Below are positions 51,524 to 60,509 of a stretch of 64,000 bases of DNA, piece by piece. Location: contig DAMBYU010000005.1 in the NCBI GenBank assembly GCA_032051265.1, forward strand, positions 310,001 to 374,000. The letters run 5' to 3'. Below the pieces are notes generated by a model. The model searched no databases. It was not told where the DNA came from and saw only the letters and a list, made by a program, of their open reading frames with translations. The DNA comes from Dryocola sp032051265 (GTDB taxonomy: Bacteria; Pseudomonadota; Gammaproteobacteria; Enterobacterales; Enterobacteriaceae). The stretch's first letter is position 1. The number at the start of each line of letters is the position of its first letter. Made by a program: the position numbers and the translations under genes.

Positions 51524-52855
51524 TCAGTCGATAAACGCAATCTTCAGAATGAACAGCAGCGCCACAACGATCACGCACGGGCTGAGTTCACGCCAGCGGC
51601 CTGTTCCCAGCTTCATCACGCAGTAAGAGATAAAGCCAAGCGCAATACCTTCGGTAATCGAGAAGCTGAACGGCATCATAACGGCGGTCACAAAGGCGGG
51701 AACCGCTTCGGTCAGATCGTCCCACTTCACACGCGACAGGCTGGATGTCATCAGGACGCCGACGTAAATCAGCGCGCCTGCGGCGGCGTAAGCAGGCACC
51801 ATGCCAGCCAGCGGTGACAGGAAGATAACCAGCAGGAACAGCAGACCAACGATCACCGCAGTCAGACCGGTACGGCCGCCCACAGAGACGCCGGAAGAGC
51901 TTTCGATATAAGCGGTAACGGAAGATGTGCCGATAAACGACCCCGCAACGGAAGAGATGCTGTCAACGTACAGCGCCTGCTTCATGCGCGGGAACTTACC
52001 TTTTTCATCCGTCAGCCCGGCTTTGTCCGTCACGCCAATCAGCGTACCGGAGGAGTCGAACAGGTTTACCAGCATGAAAGAGAAAATCACGCCCGCCAGG
52101 CCGATATTCAGCGAACCGGCTAAATCTACCTGACCCACAACGGACATGACGCTCGGCGGCGTTGAAACAATGCCGCTGTAGTGCACATCGCCCAGCATCC
52201 AGCCCAGCAGCGTAGTCACAACGATGGAGACCAGCACGGCGGCATGGATGTTACGGGAAGCCAGGATCGCGATAATAAAGAAGCCCAGCGCGCCCAGCAG
52301 CACGCTGTGCGAAGTCAGGTTGCCGATGCTCACTAAGGTGTCTTTGTTCGCCACGATAATACCGGCGTTTTTCAGACCCATCATGCCGATAAACAGGCCG
52401 ATACCGCTGGTGATGCCCACACGCAGGCTCATGGGAATATTAGCGATCATCCAGTAGCGCACGCGGAAAATGGTCAGCAGCAGCAGGCCGACGGCGCCCC
52501 AGAAGATAGCTCCCATGCCTACCTGCCATGACAGGCCCATCGCGCCAACAACCACAAAGGCGAAGAAGGCGTTCAGACCCATTGCCGGAGCCAGTGCCAC
52601 GGGCAGATTGGCGAAAATCCCCATCAGGATGCTCCCCAGGGCGGCAATTAAGCAGGTGGTGACAAAGACGGCCTGGGTATCCATACCAGCAGCGCCAAGG
52701 ATCTGTGGGTTGACGAAGACGATATACACCATCGTCAGGAAGGTGGTGAGGCCGGCGATCGCTTCGGTGCGTGCCGTGGTGCCGTGCTCGCGCAGTTTAA
52801 ACACGCGCTCAAGCAGCCCCGGATTTGCAGCCGGAGTAGATTGTGGTTGGCTCAT
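51524..52855 (-). CDS. adeP: Adenine permease AdeP
   Basis: 443 residues from the ATG at 52855 (M-S-Q-P-Q-S-T-P). The open frame extends much farther upstream without homology. AzgA-type nucleobase permease: F-L-T-M-V-Y-I-V-F-V-N-P near residue 40 and N-L-F-D-S-S-G-T-L-I-G in the middle. Imports adenine with protons. Formerly yieG. A PurR-like box lies upstream. Confidence 0.93.
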   Translation of the reverse strand: MSQPQSTPAANPGLLERVFKLREHGTTARTEAIAGLTTFLTMVYIVFVNPQILGAAGMDTQAVFVTTCLIAALGSILMGIFANLPVALAPAMGLNAFFAFVVVGAMGLSWQVGMGAIFWGAVGLLLLTIFRVRYWMIANIPMSLRVGITSGIGLFIGMMGLKNAGIIVANKDTLVSIGNLTSHSVLLGALGFFIIAILASRNIHAAVLVSIVVTTLLGWMLGDVHYSGIVSTPPSVMSVVGQVDLAGSLNIGLAGVIFSFMLVNLFDSSGTLIGVTDKAGLTDEKGKFPRMKQALYVDSISSVAGSFIGTSSVTAYIESSSGVSVGGRTGLTAVIVGLLFLLVIFLSPLAGMVPAYAAAGALIYVGVLMTSSLSRVKWDDLTEAVPAFVTAVMMPFSFSITEGIALGFISYCVMKLGTGRWRELSPCVIVVALLFILKIAFID

Positions 52856-52960
52856 TAGTCTTGTTTCCGAACATGAGAGGGAAAAATCCGTCGTTATCCT
52901 ATACCAAAACCCCGCAAAGTTGACGGTCGAAATGGACTTTTTTTCATTCAAGTTATTTAT

Positions 52961-52976
52961 ACGGCAACGATTGCGT
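52961..52976 (-). promoter_or_regulatory. PurR-type operator before adeP
   Basis: On the minus strand ACGCAATCGTTGCCGT agrees with the PurR consensus ACGCAAACGTTTGCGT at 13 of 16 positions, about 105 bases before the adeP start. Confidence 0.6.
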
Positions 52977-53035
52977 ACCACCTTTATTGCGCAAATTGGG
53001 TAAGATGGTGCTTCACTTTTAGAAAAGGAAGCGGC

Positions 53036-53701
53036 ATGTCCCGGATAGATGCGGTGTTCTTCGACTGCGATGGCACGCTGGTCGACAGTGAAGTAATTTG
53101 CTCCAGAGCCTACGTACATATGTTTGCGCAATACGGTATCGAGCTTGCGCTTGAGGAGGTTCATAAGACCTTCAAGGGCATTAAGCTTTACGAAATCATC
53201 GATACCATCAGCCAGCAGTATGGTGTGAGCCTGTCCAGAACCGAGCTTGAGCCCGTTTATCGCGCCGAGGTCGCAAGACTCTTCGACAGCGAACTGCAGG
53301 AGATTGTGGGCGCAGCGGCGCTGATTGAACGGATAAAAGTCCCGATGTGTATCGTTTCCAACGGGCCGGTCAGCAAAATGCAGCATTCACTGGGCAAAAC
53401 AGGCATGCTCGACCATTTCCCGGACAAACTGTACAGCGGCTACGATATTCAGCGCTGGAAGCCGGACCCGGCGTTAATGCTTCACGCGGCCGATAAAATG
53501 CAGGTGGAGGTGAAAAACTGCGTGCTGGTGGATGATTCTATGGCAGGCGCGCAGTCAGGCATCGCGGCGGGAATGGAAGTTTTCTATTTTTGCGCCGATC
53601 CGCATAACCTGCCGATCGATCATCCAAAAGTCACGCCTTTTACCGATCTGGCGCAGTTGCCGGAGCTGTGGCAGGCGCGCGGCTGGGATATTACGCGTTA
53701 A
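53036..53701 (+). CDS. yieH: HAD-family phosphatase YieH (6-phosphogluconate phosphatase)
   Basis: 221 residues. HAD motifs F-F-D-C-D-G-T-L-V at residues 8-16, V-S-N-G (motif II), W-K-P-D-P (motif III Lys) and V-D-D-S (motif IV). Class-I cap between motifs I and II. Divergent from adeP, convergent with phoU. Confidence 0.94.
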   Translation: MSRIDAVFFDCDGTLVDSEVICSRAYVHMFAQYGIELALEEVHKTFKGIKLYEIIDTISQQYGVSLSRTELEPVYRAEVARLFDSELQEIVGAAALIERIKVPMCIVSNGPVSKMQHSLGKTGMLDHFPDKLYSGYDIQRWKPDPALMLHAADKMQVEVKNCVLVDDSMAGAQSGIAAGMEVFYFCADPHNLPIDHPKVTPFTDLAQLPELWQARGWDITR

Positions 53702-53705
53702 AATT

Positions 53706-53725
53706 AACGCCAGCTTGCTGGCGTT
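53706..53725. terminator. Hairpin between convergent yieH and phoU
   Basis: AACGCCAGC/GCTGGCGTT, a perfect 9-bp stem with a two-base spacer; it can serve both directions. Confidence 0.75.
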
Positions 53726-53731
53726 CTTAAA

Positions 53732-54457
53732 TCACTCTTTGGGATCTTTACCCGCCAGCAGCTTATCCAGCTCGTCGCCGCCCACGTGACGGAAATCCTG
53801 TCCTTTCACGAAGTAGAAGATAAATTCGCAGATATTCTGGCAGCGGTCGCCGATTCGCTCGATAGAGCGCGCGCAGAACAGCGCGGTTAACACGCTTGGA
53901 ATAGTACGTGAATCTTCCATCATATAGGTCATCAACTGACGCACGATGCCTTCATATTCCTGGTCGACTTTCTTATCTTCACGGTAAATACGTACGGCTT
54001 CATCCAGATCCATACGCGCGAACGCATCCAGCACGTCGTGCAGCATTTGCACCGTGTGGCGGCCCAGCGATTCCAGGCTGACCAGCAACGGCTGATGCTG
54101 CTGGGAAAACTTCTCCAGCGCCGTGCGGCAGATTTTATCCGCCACGTCACCGATACGTTCCAGTTCGGAAATGGTCTTGATGATCGCCATCACCAGACGC
54201 AGGTCGCTGGCGGTTGGCTGGCGCTTGGCGATGATGCGCACGCAGGCTTCATCAATGGCCACTTCCATCATGTTGACCTTCTGGTCGCCGTCAATGACGC
54301 GTTTCGCCAGTTCGCCATCCTGGTTGTGCATCGCCGTGATGGCGTCGGAGAGCTGTTGTTCCACCAGCCCGCCCATGGTCATCACCTGAGTACGAATGTG
54401 TTCCAGCTCAGCGTTAAACTGGCCTGAAATGTGTTTGTTGAGATTGAGGCTATCCAT
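53732..54457 (-). CDS. phoU: Phosphate-signalling regulator PhoU
   Basis: 241 residues from the ATG at 54457 (M-D-S-L-N-L-N-K-H). Two repeated three-helix bundles, each with an acidic metal-binding motif (E-L-E-R-I-G-D-V-A-D-K; S-I-E-R-I-G-D-R-C-Q-N). Links PstSCAB to PhoR and restrains phosphate uptake. Last gene of the pst operon. Confidence 0.97.
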   Translation of the reverse strand: MDSLNLNKHISGQFNAELEHIRTQVMTMGGLVEQQLSDAITAMHNQDGELAKRVIDGDQKVNMMEVAIDEACVRIIAKRQPTASDLRLVMAIIKTISELERIGDVADKICRTALEKFSQQHQPLLVSLESLGRHTVQMLHDVLDAFARMDLDEAVRIYREDKKVDQEYEGIVRQLMTYMMEDSRTIPSVLTALFCARSIERIGDRCQNICEFIFYFVKGQDFRHVGGDELDKLLAGKDPKE

Positions 54458-54470
54458 CGTGTTCTCCAAA

Positions 54471-55244
54471 TCAACCGTAGCGGCCAGTTATGTAATCTTC
54501 GGTCTGCTTTTTAGCAGGCGTGGTAAACAGCGTGTCGGTTTCGCTAAATTCAATCAGCTCGCCTAAGTACATAAACGCTGTATGGTCGGAACAACGCGCC
54601 GCCTGCTGCATATTGTGGGTAACGATCACCACGGTGTAATCCTGTTTCAGCTCGGTAATCAGCTCTTCAATACGCCCGGTAGAGATCGGATCAAGGGCTG
54701 AGCACGGCTCATCAAGCAGCAGCACGTCCGGACGGATGGCAATGCCGCGCGCAATGCACAGACGCTGCTGCTGGCCACCGGAGAGACTGTATCCGCTCTG
54801 GTGCAGTTTATCTTTGGTTTCATTCCATAATGCGGCTTTGGTCAACGCCCACTGCACACGCTCGTCCATGTCGCTGCGCGAGAGCTTTTCAAACAGGCGC
54901 ACGCCAAAGGCAATATTGTCGTAAATCGACATCGGGAACGGCGTTGGCTTCTGGAACACCATACCCACTTTGGCACGCAGCAGCGCGATATCCTGGCTAT
55001 GGGTGAGGATGTTCTCACCGTCCAGCAGGATTTCACCTTCGGCGCGCTGCTCCGGGTAGAGCGAGTACATTTTGTTAAAGGTGCGCAGCAGGGTGGATTT
55101 GCCGCAGCCCGACGGCCCGATAAACGCGGTAACCTGGTTCTTCGCGATATCCAGATTGATGTTTTTCAGGGCATGGAACTTCCCGTAGAAGAAGTTCAAA
55201 TCGCGAACCTGAATTTTGCCCGGGGCAGTATCAACCATACTCAT
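54471..55244 (-). CDS. pstB: Phosphate ABC transporter ATPase PstB
   Basis: 257 residues from the ATG at 55244 (M-S-M-V-D-T-A-P). Walker A G-P-S-G-C-G-K-S-T, signature L-S-G-G-Q-Q-Q-R, Walker B L-L-L-D-E-P, switch V-T-H-N-M. Drives phosphate import. Confidence 0.97.
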   Translation of the reverse strand: MSMVDTAPGKIQVRDLNFFYGKFHALKNINLDIAKNQVTAFIGPSGCGKSTLLRTFNKMYSLYPEQRAEGEILLDGENILTHSQDIALLRAKVGMVFQKPTPFPMSIYDNIAFGVRLFEKLSRSDMDERVQWALTKAALWNETKDKLHQSGYSLSGGQQQRLCIARGIAIRPDVLLLDEPCSALDPISTGRIEELITELKQDYTVVIVTHNMQQAARCSDHTAFMYLGELIEFSETDTLFTTPAKKQTEDYITGRYG

Positions 55245-55291
55245 CTGTTTCTTTCTCTCCATCCGGCGCCGCTGATGCCGCGCCGTAAAAT

Positions 55292-56182
55292 TTAACCGTG
55301 TTTACTCTTCGAGAAAATCACACGCGCCAGAATATTCAACAGCAGAACGCACAGGGTAATAATCAGTACCCCGGCCCAGGCCAGCTGTTGCCATTCGGCA
55401 AACGGGCTCATGGCGAATTTGAAAATCGTTACCGGCAGGTTAGCCAGCGGCTGCATCATGTCCGTGCTCCAGAACTGGTTCGAGAGCGACGTAAACAGCA
55501 GCGGGGCGGTTTCACCAGCGATACGCGCAATTGCCAGCAACACCCCGGTGATAATCCCGGAAATGGAGGCCTTGAGCGTGATAGCCGAAATCATTTTCCA
55601 CTTTGGCGTACCCAGCGCATAAGCCGCTTCGCGCAGGCTGTCCGGCACCAGTTTCATCATGTTTTCGGTGGTTCGAATCACAATCGGGATCTGCAGCAGC
55701 GCCAGCGCAATCACCCCGGCCCAGCCGGAGAAGTGCTGCATCTTCGCCACCACCACGGTGTAAACGAACAGGCCAACTACAATCGATGGCGCGGAAAGCA
55801 GGATGTCGTTGATAAAGCGAATGACTTCCGCCAGCCAGGATTTACGGCCGTACTCGGCCAGATAAATCCCGGCCATAATGCCAAGCGGCGTACCGAAAAC
55901 CGTCGCCCACAGAATTAACAGGCCGCTGCCCGCCAGGGCGTTTGCCAGCCCGCCACCGGCCGTATTCGGCGGCGGCGTCATTTCGGTAAACAGCGCAAGG
56001 GACATCCCGTCGATGCCACGCGTAACCGTTGAGAAGAGGATCCACACCAGCCAGAACAAACCGAACGCCATGGTGCCCATCGAGAGCGTCAGGGCGATGC
56101 GGTTCTTCATGCGACGACGCGCCTGCATCTTGCGGCGAGATTCTGCCAGCTGAGCGTTAGCCTGCATTTCCATCGTAGTCAT
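55292..56182 (-). CDS. pstA: Phosphate ABC transporter permease PstA
   Basis: 296 residues, six membrane segments, with the ABC permease loop L-R-E-A-A-Y-A-L-G-T-P-K. Forms the channel with PstC; its start overlaps the pstC stop by four bases. Confidence 0.97.
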   Translation of the reverse strand: MTTMEMQANAQLAESRRKMQARRRMKNRIALTLSMGTMAFGLFWLVWILFSTVTRGIDGMSLALFTEMTPPPNTAGGGLANALAGSGLLILWATVFGTPLGIMAGIYLAEYGRKSWLAEVIRFINDILLSAPSIVVGLFVYTVVVAKMQHFSGWAGVIALALLQIPIVIRTTENMMKLVPDSLREAAYALGTPKWKMISAITLKASISGIITGVLLAIARIAGETAPLLFTSLSNQFWSTDMMQPLANLPVTIFKFAMSPFAEWQQLAWAGVLIITLCVLLLNILARVIFSKSKHG

Positions 56183-57141
56183 GAACGCGTCCCCTCGTTC
56201 TTCGCCAGGCGCATAATCATGAACTTAGAGATCGCCAGTACGATAAAGGTGATAACAAACAGGATCAGGCCAAGCTCCATCAGCGCGGCGGTATGCAGGC
56301 CAGATTCCGCTTCGGCAAATTCATTCGCCAGCGCGGAGGTGATGCTGTTGCCCGGCATATAAAGCGAAGCGTTATCGAGCTGGTAGGTGTTACCGATGAT
56401 AAAGGTCACCGCCATCGTTTCACCGAGCGCGCGGCCAAGGCCGAGCATCACGCCGCCAATCACCCCATTTTTGGTGAACGGCAGAACGATACGCCAGATA
56501 ACTTCCCAGGTGGTGCAGCCGATGCCGTAGGCCGACTCTTTCATCATCACCGGAGTTTGTTCGAAGACATCGCGCATAACGGAGGCGATGTAAGGAATAA
56601 TCATGATGGCCAGGATCACGCCCGCGGCGAGAATACCGATACCAAACGCCGGGCCGGAGAACAGCGCGCCGACAACAGGCACAGAAGAAAGCACATTACC
56701 CACCGGCTCCTGGAAGTAAGTCGCAAACAGCGGAGCAAAGATAAACAAGCCCCACATGCCGTAAACGATACTCGGAATAGCGGCTAACAGCTCAATGGCG
56801 ATGCCTAACGGGCGCTTCAGCCAGCCCGGTGCCAGCTCCGTTAAAAACAGCGCGATACCAAAGCTTACCGGTACGGCAATCAGCAGCGCAATGAACGAGG
56901 TGACCAGCGTGCCGTAAATCGGCACCAGCGCACCGTAGATGTCGTTAGGGGCATCCCACTCTTTGGTCCACAGGAACGAGAAGCCAAACTTCTGGATACT
57001 TGGCCAGGAGGAAATAATCAGGGAGATGATGATGCCGCCCAGCAGCAATAGCACAATCAGCGCAGCCAGTCTTACCAGCGCGCTGAAAATCATATCGCCT
57101 TGCTTGCCTGGGGCTTTGAACATCGGCTTACTCACAGCCAT
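56179..57141 (-). CDS. pstC: Phosphate ABC transporter permease PstC
   Basis: 320 residues, six membrane segments, with the permease loop M-K-E-S-A-Y-G-I-G-C-T. Partner of PstA. Lies downstream of the pstS stem-loop, so it is made in smaller amount than PstS. Confidence 0.97.
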   Translation of the reverse strand: MAVSKPMFKAPGKQGDMIFSALVRLAALIVLLLLGGIIISLIISSWPSIQKFGFSFLWTKEWDAPNDIYGALVPIYGTLVTSFIALLIAVPVSFGIALFLTELAPGWLKRPLGIAIELLAAIPSIVYGMWGLFIFAPLFATYFQEPVGNVLSSVPVVGALFSGPAFGIGILAAGVILAIMIIPYIASVMRDVFEQTPVMMKESAYGIGCTTWEVIWRIVLPFTKNGVIGGVMLGLGRALGETMAVTFIIGNTYQLDNASLYMPGNSITSALANEFAEAESGLHTAALMELGLILFVITFIVLAISKFMIMRLAKNEGTRS

Positions 57142-57167
57142 AGCTTACTCTTTGTCGTGTTGGGTTT

Positions 57168-57197
57168 ACCCGGAGTAAGGTAACCTTTACTCCGGGT
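57168..57197 (-). promoter_or_regulatory. Stem-loop in the pstS-pstC gap
   Basis: ACCCGGAGTAA (57168-57178) and TTACTCCGGGT (57187-57197) form an 11-bp stem. On the minus strand it is not followed by a long T run, so it is more likely a partial terminator or mRNA stabiliser. Confidence 0.7.
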
Positions 57198-57220
57198 TTT
57201 ATCATCCAGGCTTCTATAAA

Positions 57221-58261
57221 TTAATACAGCGCTTTACCGGAGCTGTCTTTCACATTGGTCTTCCAGGCGGCACGAACCTGCTCAACCACCGCATCCGGCA
57301 GGGAGGCATAATCCAGGTCGTTAGCCTGTTTTGCTCCCTCTTTGTATGCCCAGTCGAAGAACTTCAGCACTTCTGCGCCCTGCTCTGGGTTCTTCTGCTC
57401 TTTATGCACCACGATGAAGGTGGTAGAGGTGATTGGCCATGCCTCGTCGCCTTTCTGGTTTGTCAGATCCTGAGCGAAGGATTTGCTCCAGTCAGCGCCT
57501 TTAGCCGCATTGGCAAAGTTTGCTTCCGAAGGCGCAACCGGTTTGCCATCGGCAGAAACCAGTTTGGTGTAAGCAAGGTTGTTTTGCTTAGCATAGGCAT
57601 ACTCGACATAACCAATTGAGCCTGGCAGACGCTGGACAAATGCCGCGATACCGTCGTTACCCTTGCCGCCCAGGCCGGTTGGCCAGTTAACGGTGGAGCC
57701 GGCGCCAATTTTAGATTTCCACTCTTCATTTACTTTCGCCAGATAGCTGGTGAAGACAAACGAGGTACCGGAACCGTCAGCGCGACGCACAACGGCGATA
57801 TTCTGCTGTGGCAACTTCATGCCCGGGTTGAGTTTAGCGATGGCCTCGTCATCCCATTTTTTGATTTTGCCCAGGTAGATATCACCCAGAGTTTTCCCGT
57901 CGAGCACCAGCTCACCGGATTTCACACCGGGCAGGTTAACGGCCAGAACAACGCCGCCGATCACGGTTGGGAACTGGAACAGACCTTCCTGCGCCAGTTT
58001 GTCATCGGCCAGAGGGGCATCAGACGCACCGAAATCTACGGTATTAGCAATAATCTGTTTAACGCCACCGGAGGAGCCGATACCCTGGTAGTTTACTTTG
58101 TTACCAGTTGATTTTTGGTAGGTATCTGCCCATTTGGCATACACCGGCGCAGGGAAGGTTGCACCGGCACCGGTCAGGCTTGCGGCAGCATTCACGCCGA
58201 AAGCGCTCAGGGATAAGGTCGCGGCGACAACAGTTGCGACGGTGGTACGCATAACTTTCAT
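57221..58261 (-). CDS. pstS: Periplasmic phosphate-binding protein PstS
   Basis: 346 residues. Signal peptide to about residue 25 (S-A-F-G-V-N-A-A), then G-A-G-A-T-F-P-A-P-V and G-I-G-S-S-G-G, both phosphate-binding loops, plus the R-x-D-G-S-G-T-S-F motif. High-affinity phosphate capture. First gene of the operon. Confidence 0.97.
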   Translation of the reverse strand: MKVMRTTVATVVAATLSLSAFGVNAAASLTGAGATFPAPVYAKWADTYQKSTGNKVNYQGIGSSGGVKQIIANTVDFGASDAPLADDKLAQEGLFQFPTVIGGVVLAVNLPGVKSGELVLDGKTLGDIYLGKIKKWDDEAIAKLNPGMKLPQQNIAVVRRADGSGTSFVFTSYLAKVNEEWKSKIGAGSTVNWPTGLGGKGNDGIAAFVQRLPGSIGYVEYAYAKQNNLAYTKLVSADGKPVAPSEANFANAAKGADWSKSFAQDLTNQKGDEAWPITSTTFIVVHKEQKNPEQGAEVLKFFDWAYKEGAKQANDLDYASLPDAVVEQVRAAWKTNVKDSSGKALY

Positions 58262-58320
58262 AATGTCTCCTGCAGAGGTGATAAACGTAATTCGTTGTTA
58301 AATCGTTACAGGAGAGAAAA

Positions 58321-58372
58321 TAGGACAGTTTGGTGACAGTTAAATGTACGAAGTATGACAGTTTTATGACCG
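58321..58372 (-). promoter_or_regulatory. Two PhoB boxes upstream of pstS
   Basis: On the minus strand CGGTCATAAAACTGTCATA (58372-58354) and CTGTCACCAAACTGTCCTA (58339-58321) each contain two CTGTCAT-like direct repeats at 11-base spacing. They lie 60-110 bases before pstS. Confidence 0.88.
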
Positions 58373-58452
58373 TCTTCCGCATCTCGATGACTTAAGCGAA
58401 ATATCTCAGATAAGAATATATAAATCAGAAGGTTGTGATTTTTCAGTAGCAA

Positions 58453-58478
58453 TAAAAAAAGCTGCCCGAAGGCAGCTT
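58453..58478 (-). terminator. Terminator of glmS
   Basis: AAGCTGCC/GGCAGCTT around CGAA, followed on the minus strand by seven T. Confidence 0.9.
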
Positions 58479-58502
58479 CTGAAACATAGCGGGAGCTAAA
58501 AC

Positions 58503-60332
58503 TTACTCAACGGTTACCGATTTTGCGAGGTTGCGCGGCTGATCCACATCGGTGCCTTTAATCAGCGCCACGTGGTAAGAGAGCAGCTGCAACGGCACGG
58601 TGTAGAAGATAGGGGCAATAACGTCTTCCACGTGCGGCATTTCGATAATGTGCATATTATCGCTGCTGGTAAAGCCTGCATCATGATCGGCGAAGACATA
58701 CAGCTGGCCACCGCGGGCGCGGACTTCTTCGATATTGGATTTCAGTTTTTCCAGCAGTTCGTTGTTTGGCGCCACAACGATAACCGGCATATCCGCGTCA
58801 ATCAGCGCCAGCGGGCCATGTTTCAGCTCGCCTGCCGCGTAGGCTTCCGCGTGGATATAAGAGATCTCTTTGAGCTTCAGCGCGCCTTCCATCGCGATCG
58901 GATATTGATCGCCACGGCCTAAGAACAGCGCATGATGCTTGTCGGAGAAATCTTCCGCAAGCGCTTCGATGCGTTTATCCTGGGAAAGCATCTGCTCAAT
59001 ACGGCTTGGCAGCGCCTGCAGGCCATGCACGATGTCGTGCTCAATCTGCGCATCGGCGCCCTTCAGGCGGCTCAGCTTAGCCACCAGCATCAGCAGAACG
59101 GTCAACTGCGTGGTGAAGGCTTTGGTGGAGGCCACGCCGATTTCGGTGCCGGCATTGGTCATCAGCGCCAGATCTGATTCGCGCACAAGGGAAGAGCCCG
59201 GCACGTTACAAATCGCCAGCGACCCCAGGTAACCCAGCTCTTTGGACAGACGCAGCGCCGCCAGGGTGTCCGCCGTTTCGCCAGACTGGGAAAGGGTGAT
59301 CATCAGGCTATTGCGACGCACCGCAGATTTGCGATAGCGGAATTCTGAAGCAATTTCCACGTCACAAGGCACGCCCGCCAGCGACTCGAACCAGTAGCGA
59401 GAAACCATCCCGGAGTTGTACGAGGTGCCGCATGCCACAATCTGGATATGCTCAACCTGAGACAACATTTCGTTGGCCGTTGAGCCAAGCTCGGTCAAAT
59501 CTACTTCGCCATGGCTGATGCGCCCGGCCAGCGTGTTTTTGATAGCGTTTGGCTGCTCGTAGATCTCTTTTTGCATGTAGTGACGATAAATGCCTTTGTC
59601 GCCCGCGTCATACTGCAAATTAGATTCGATGTCCGGACGCTGAACCTGTTCGCCCAGGGTGTCGAATACGGTGACGGAGCGGCGGGTTACTTCCGCGATA
59701 TCACCTTCTTCGAGGAAGATAAAGCGGCGGGTTACCGGCAACAGCGCAAGCTGGTCAGAGGCAATAAAGTTTTCACCCATGCCCAGACCGATAACCATCG
59801 GGCTACCGGAACGCGCGGCCAGCAGCACGCCTGGGTTACGCGTATCCATAATCACCGTACCGTATGCACCGCGCAGCTGAGGAATGGTGCGTAACACCGC
59901 TTCACGCAGCGTACCGCCCTGCTCCAGCTCCCAGTGCACTAAGTGAGCAATCACTTCGGTGTCGGTCTGTGAAACAAACCGGTAGCCGCGAGCCTGTAAT
60001 GCTTCACGCAGCGGTTCGTGGTTTTCGATAATGCCGTTGTGCACGACCACGATATGGGAGGATACATGGGGGTGGGCGTTAACTTCAGAAGGTTCGCCGT
60101 GAGTTGCCCAACGGGTATGAGCGATACCGGTTCCGCCATGCAGCGCGGTTTCTTCTGCGGCTTCAGCCAGCTTCTGTACTTTCCCCAGACGACGCAGACG
60201 AGTCATATGACCCTGTTCGTCTACCACCGCAAGTCCCGCAGAATCATAACCACGGTATTCCAGACGACGTAACCCTTCGAGAAGGATTTCAGCAATATCA
60301 CGTTGCGCGACCGCGCCAACAATTCCACACAT
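58503..60332 (-). CDS. glmS: Glucosamine-6-phosphate synthase (glutamine-hydrolysing)
   Basis: 609 residues. Catalytic Cys2 (M-C-G-I-V-G), glutaminase domain to about 240 and two SIS isomerase domains ending K-S-V-T-V-E. Makes GlcN6P for peptidoglycan and LPS. In E. coli, translation is controlled by the GlmY/GlmZ RNAs; the gap to glmU leaves room for that site. Confidence 0.98.
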   Translation of the reverse strand: MCGIVGAVAQRDIAEILLEGLRRLEYRGYDSAGLAVVDEQGHMTRLRRLGKVQKLAEAAEETALHGGTGIAHTRWATHGEPSEVNAHPHVSSHIVVVHNGIIENHEPLREALQARGYRFVSQTDTEVIAHLVHWELEQGGTLREAVLRTIPQLRGAYGTVIMDTRNPGVLLAARSGSPMVIGLGMGENFIASDQLALLPVTRRFIFLEEGDIAEVTRRSVTVFDTLGEQVQRPDIESNLQYDAGDKGIYRHYMQKEIYEQPNAIKNTLAGRISHGEVDLTELGSTANEMLSQVEHIQIVACGTSYNSGMVSRYWFESLAGVPCDVEIASEFRYRKSAVRRNSLMITLSQSGETADTLAALRLSKELGYLGSLAICNVPGSSLVRESDLALMTNAGTEIGVASTKAFTTQLTVLLMLVAKLSRLKGADAQIEHDIVHGLQALPSRIEQMLSQDKRIEALAEDFSDKHHALFLGRGDQYPIAMEGALKLKEISYIHAEAYAAGELKHGPLALIDADMPVIVVAPNNELLEKLKSNIEEVRARGGQLYVFADHDAGFTSSDNMHIIEMPHVEDVIAPIFYTVPLQLLSYHVALIKGTDVDQPRNLAKSVTVE

Positions 60333-60464
60333 AGTAGTTAATTCCTGATAATGGCGTTTTCGCCATATGTTGTCGCTGACCTGTATTTCCCGGTTACCGG
60401 GGCCCCGAGCCTTGTAGAGAGTGGGGTTATAGTTTGGTACTGCCGCGGGGCGGGCTATTTTCGA

Positions 60465-60505
60465 GAACAGCCTTCACCCCAGCCTCTCCCGAAAGAGAGG
60501 TAAAT
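60465..60505. repeat. CTCACCCCAGCCTCTCCC-type hairpin between glmU and glmS
   Basis: CCTCTCCC and GAGAGG pair imperfectly around GAAA (60482-60500). Same family as the elements near 5.28, 14.49 and 18.74 kb. It interrupts the glmU-glmS transcript. Confidence 0.6.
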
Positions 60506-60509
60506 CTGA

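Noticed and set aside
52856..53386. 175-codon upstream extension of adeP
   Set aside because: The extension has no homology and runs across the yieH start and the PurR-like box. The conserved permease N-terminus begins at 52855.
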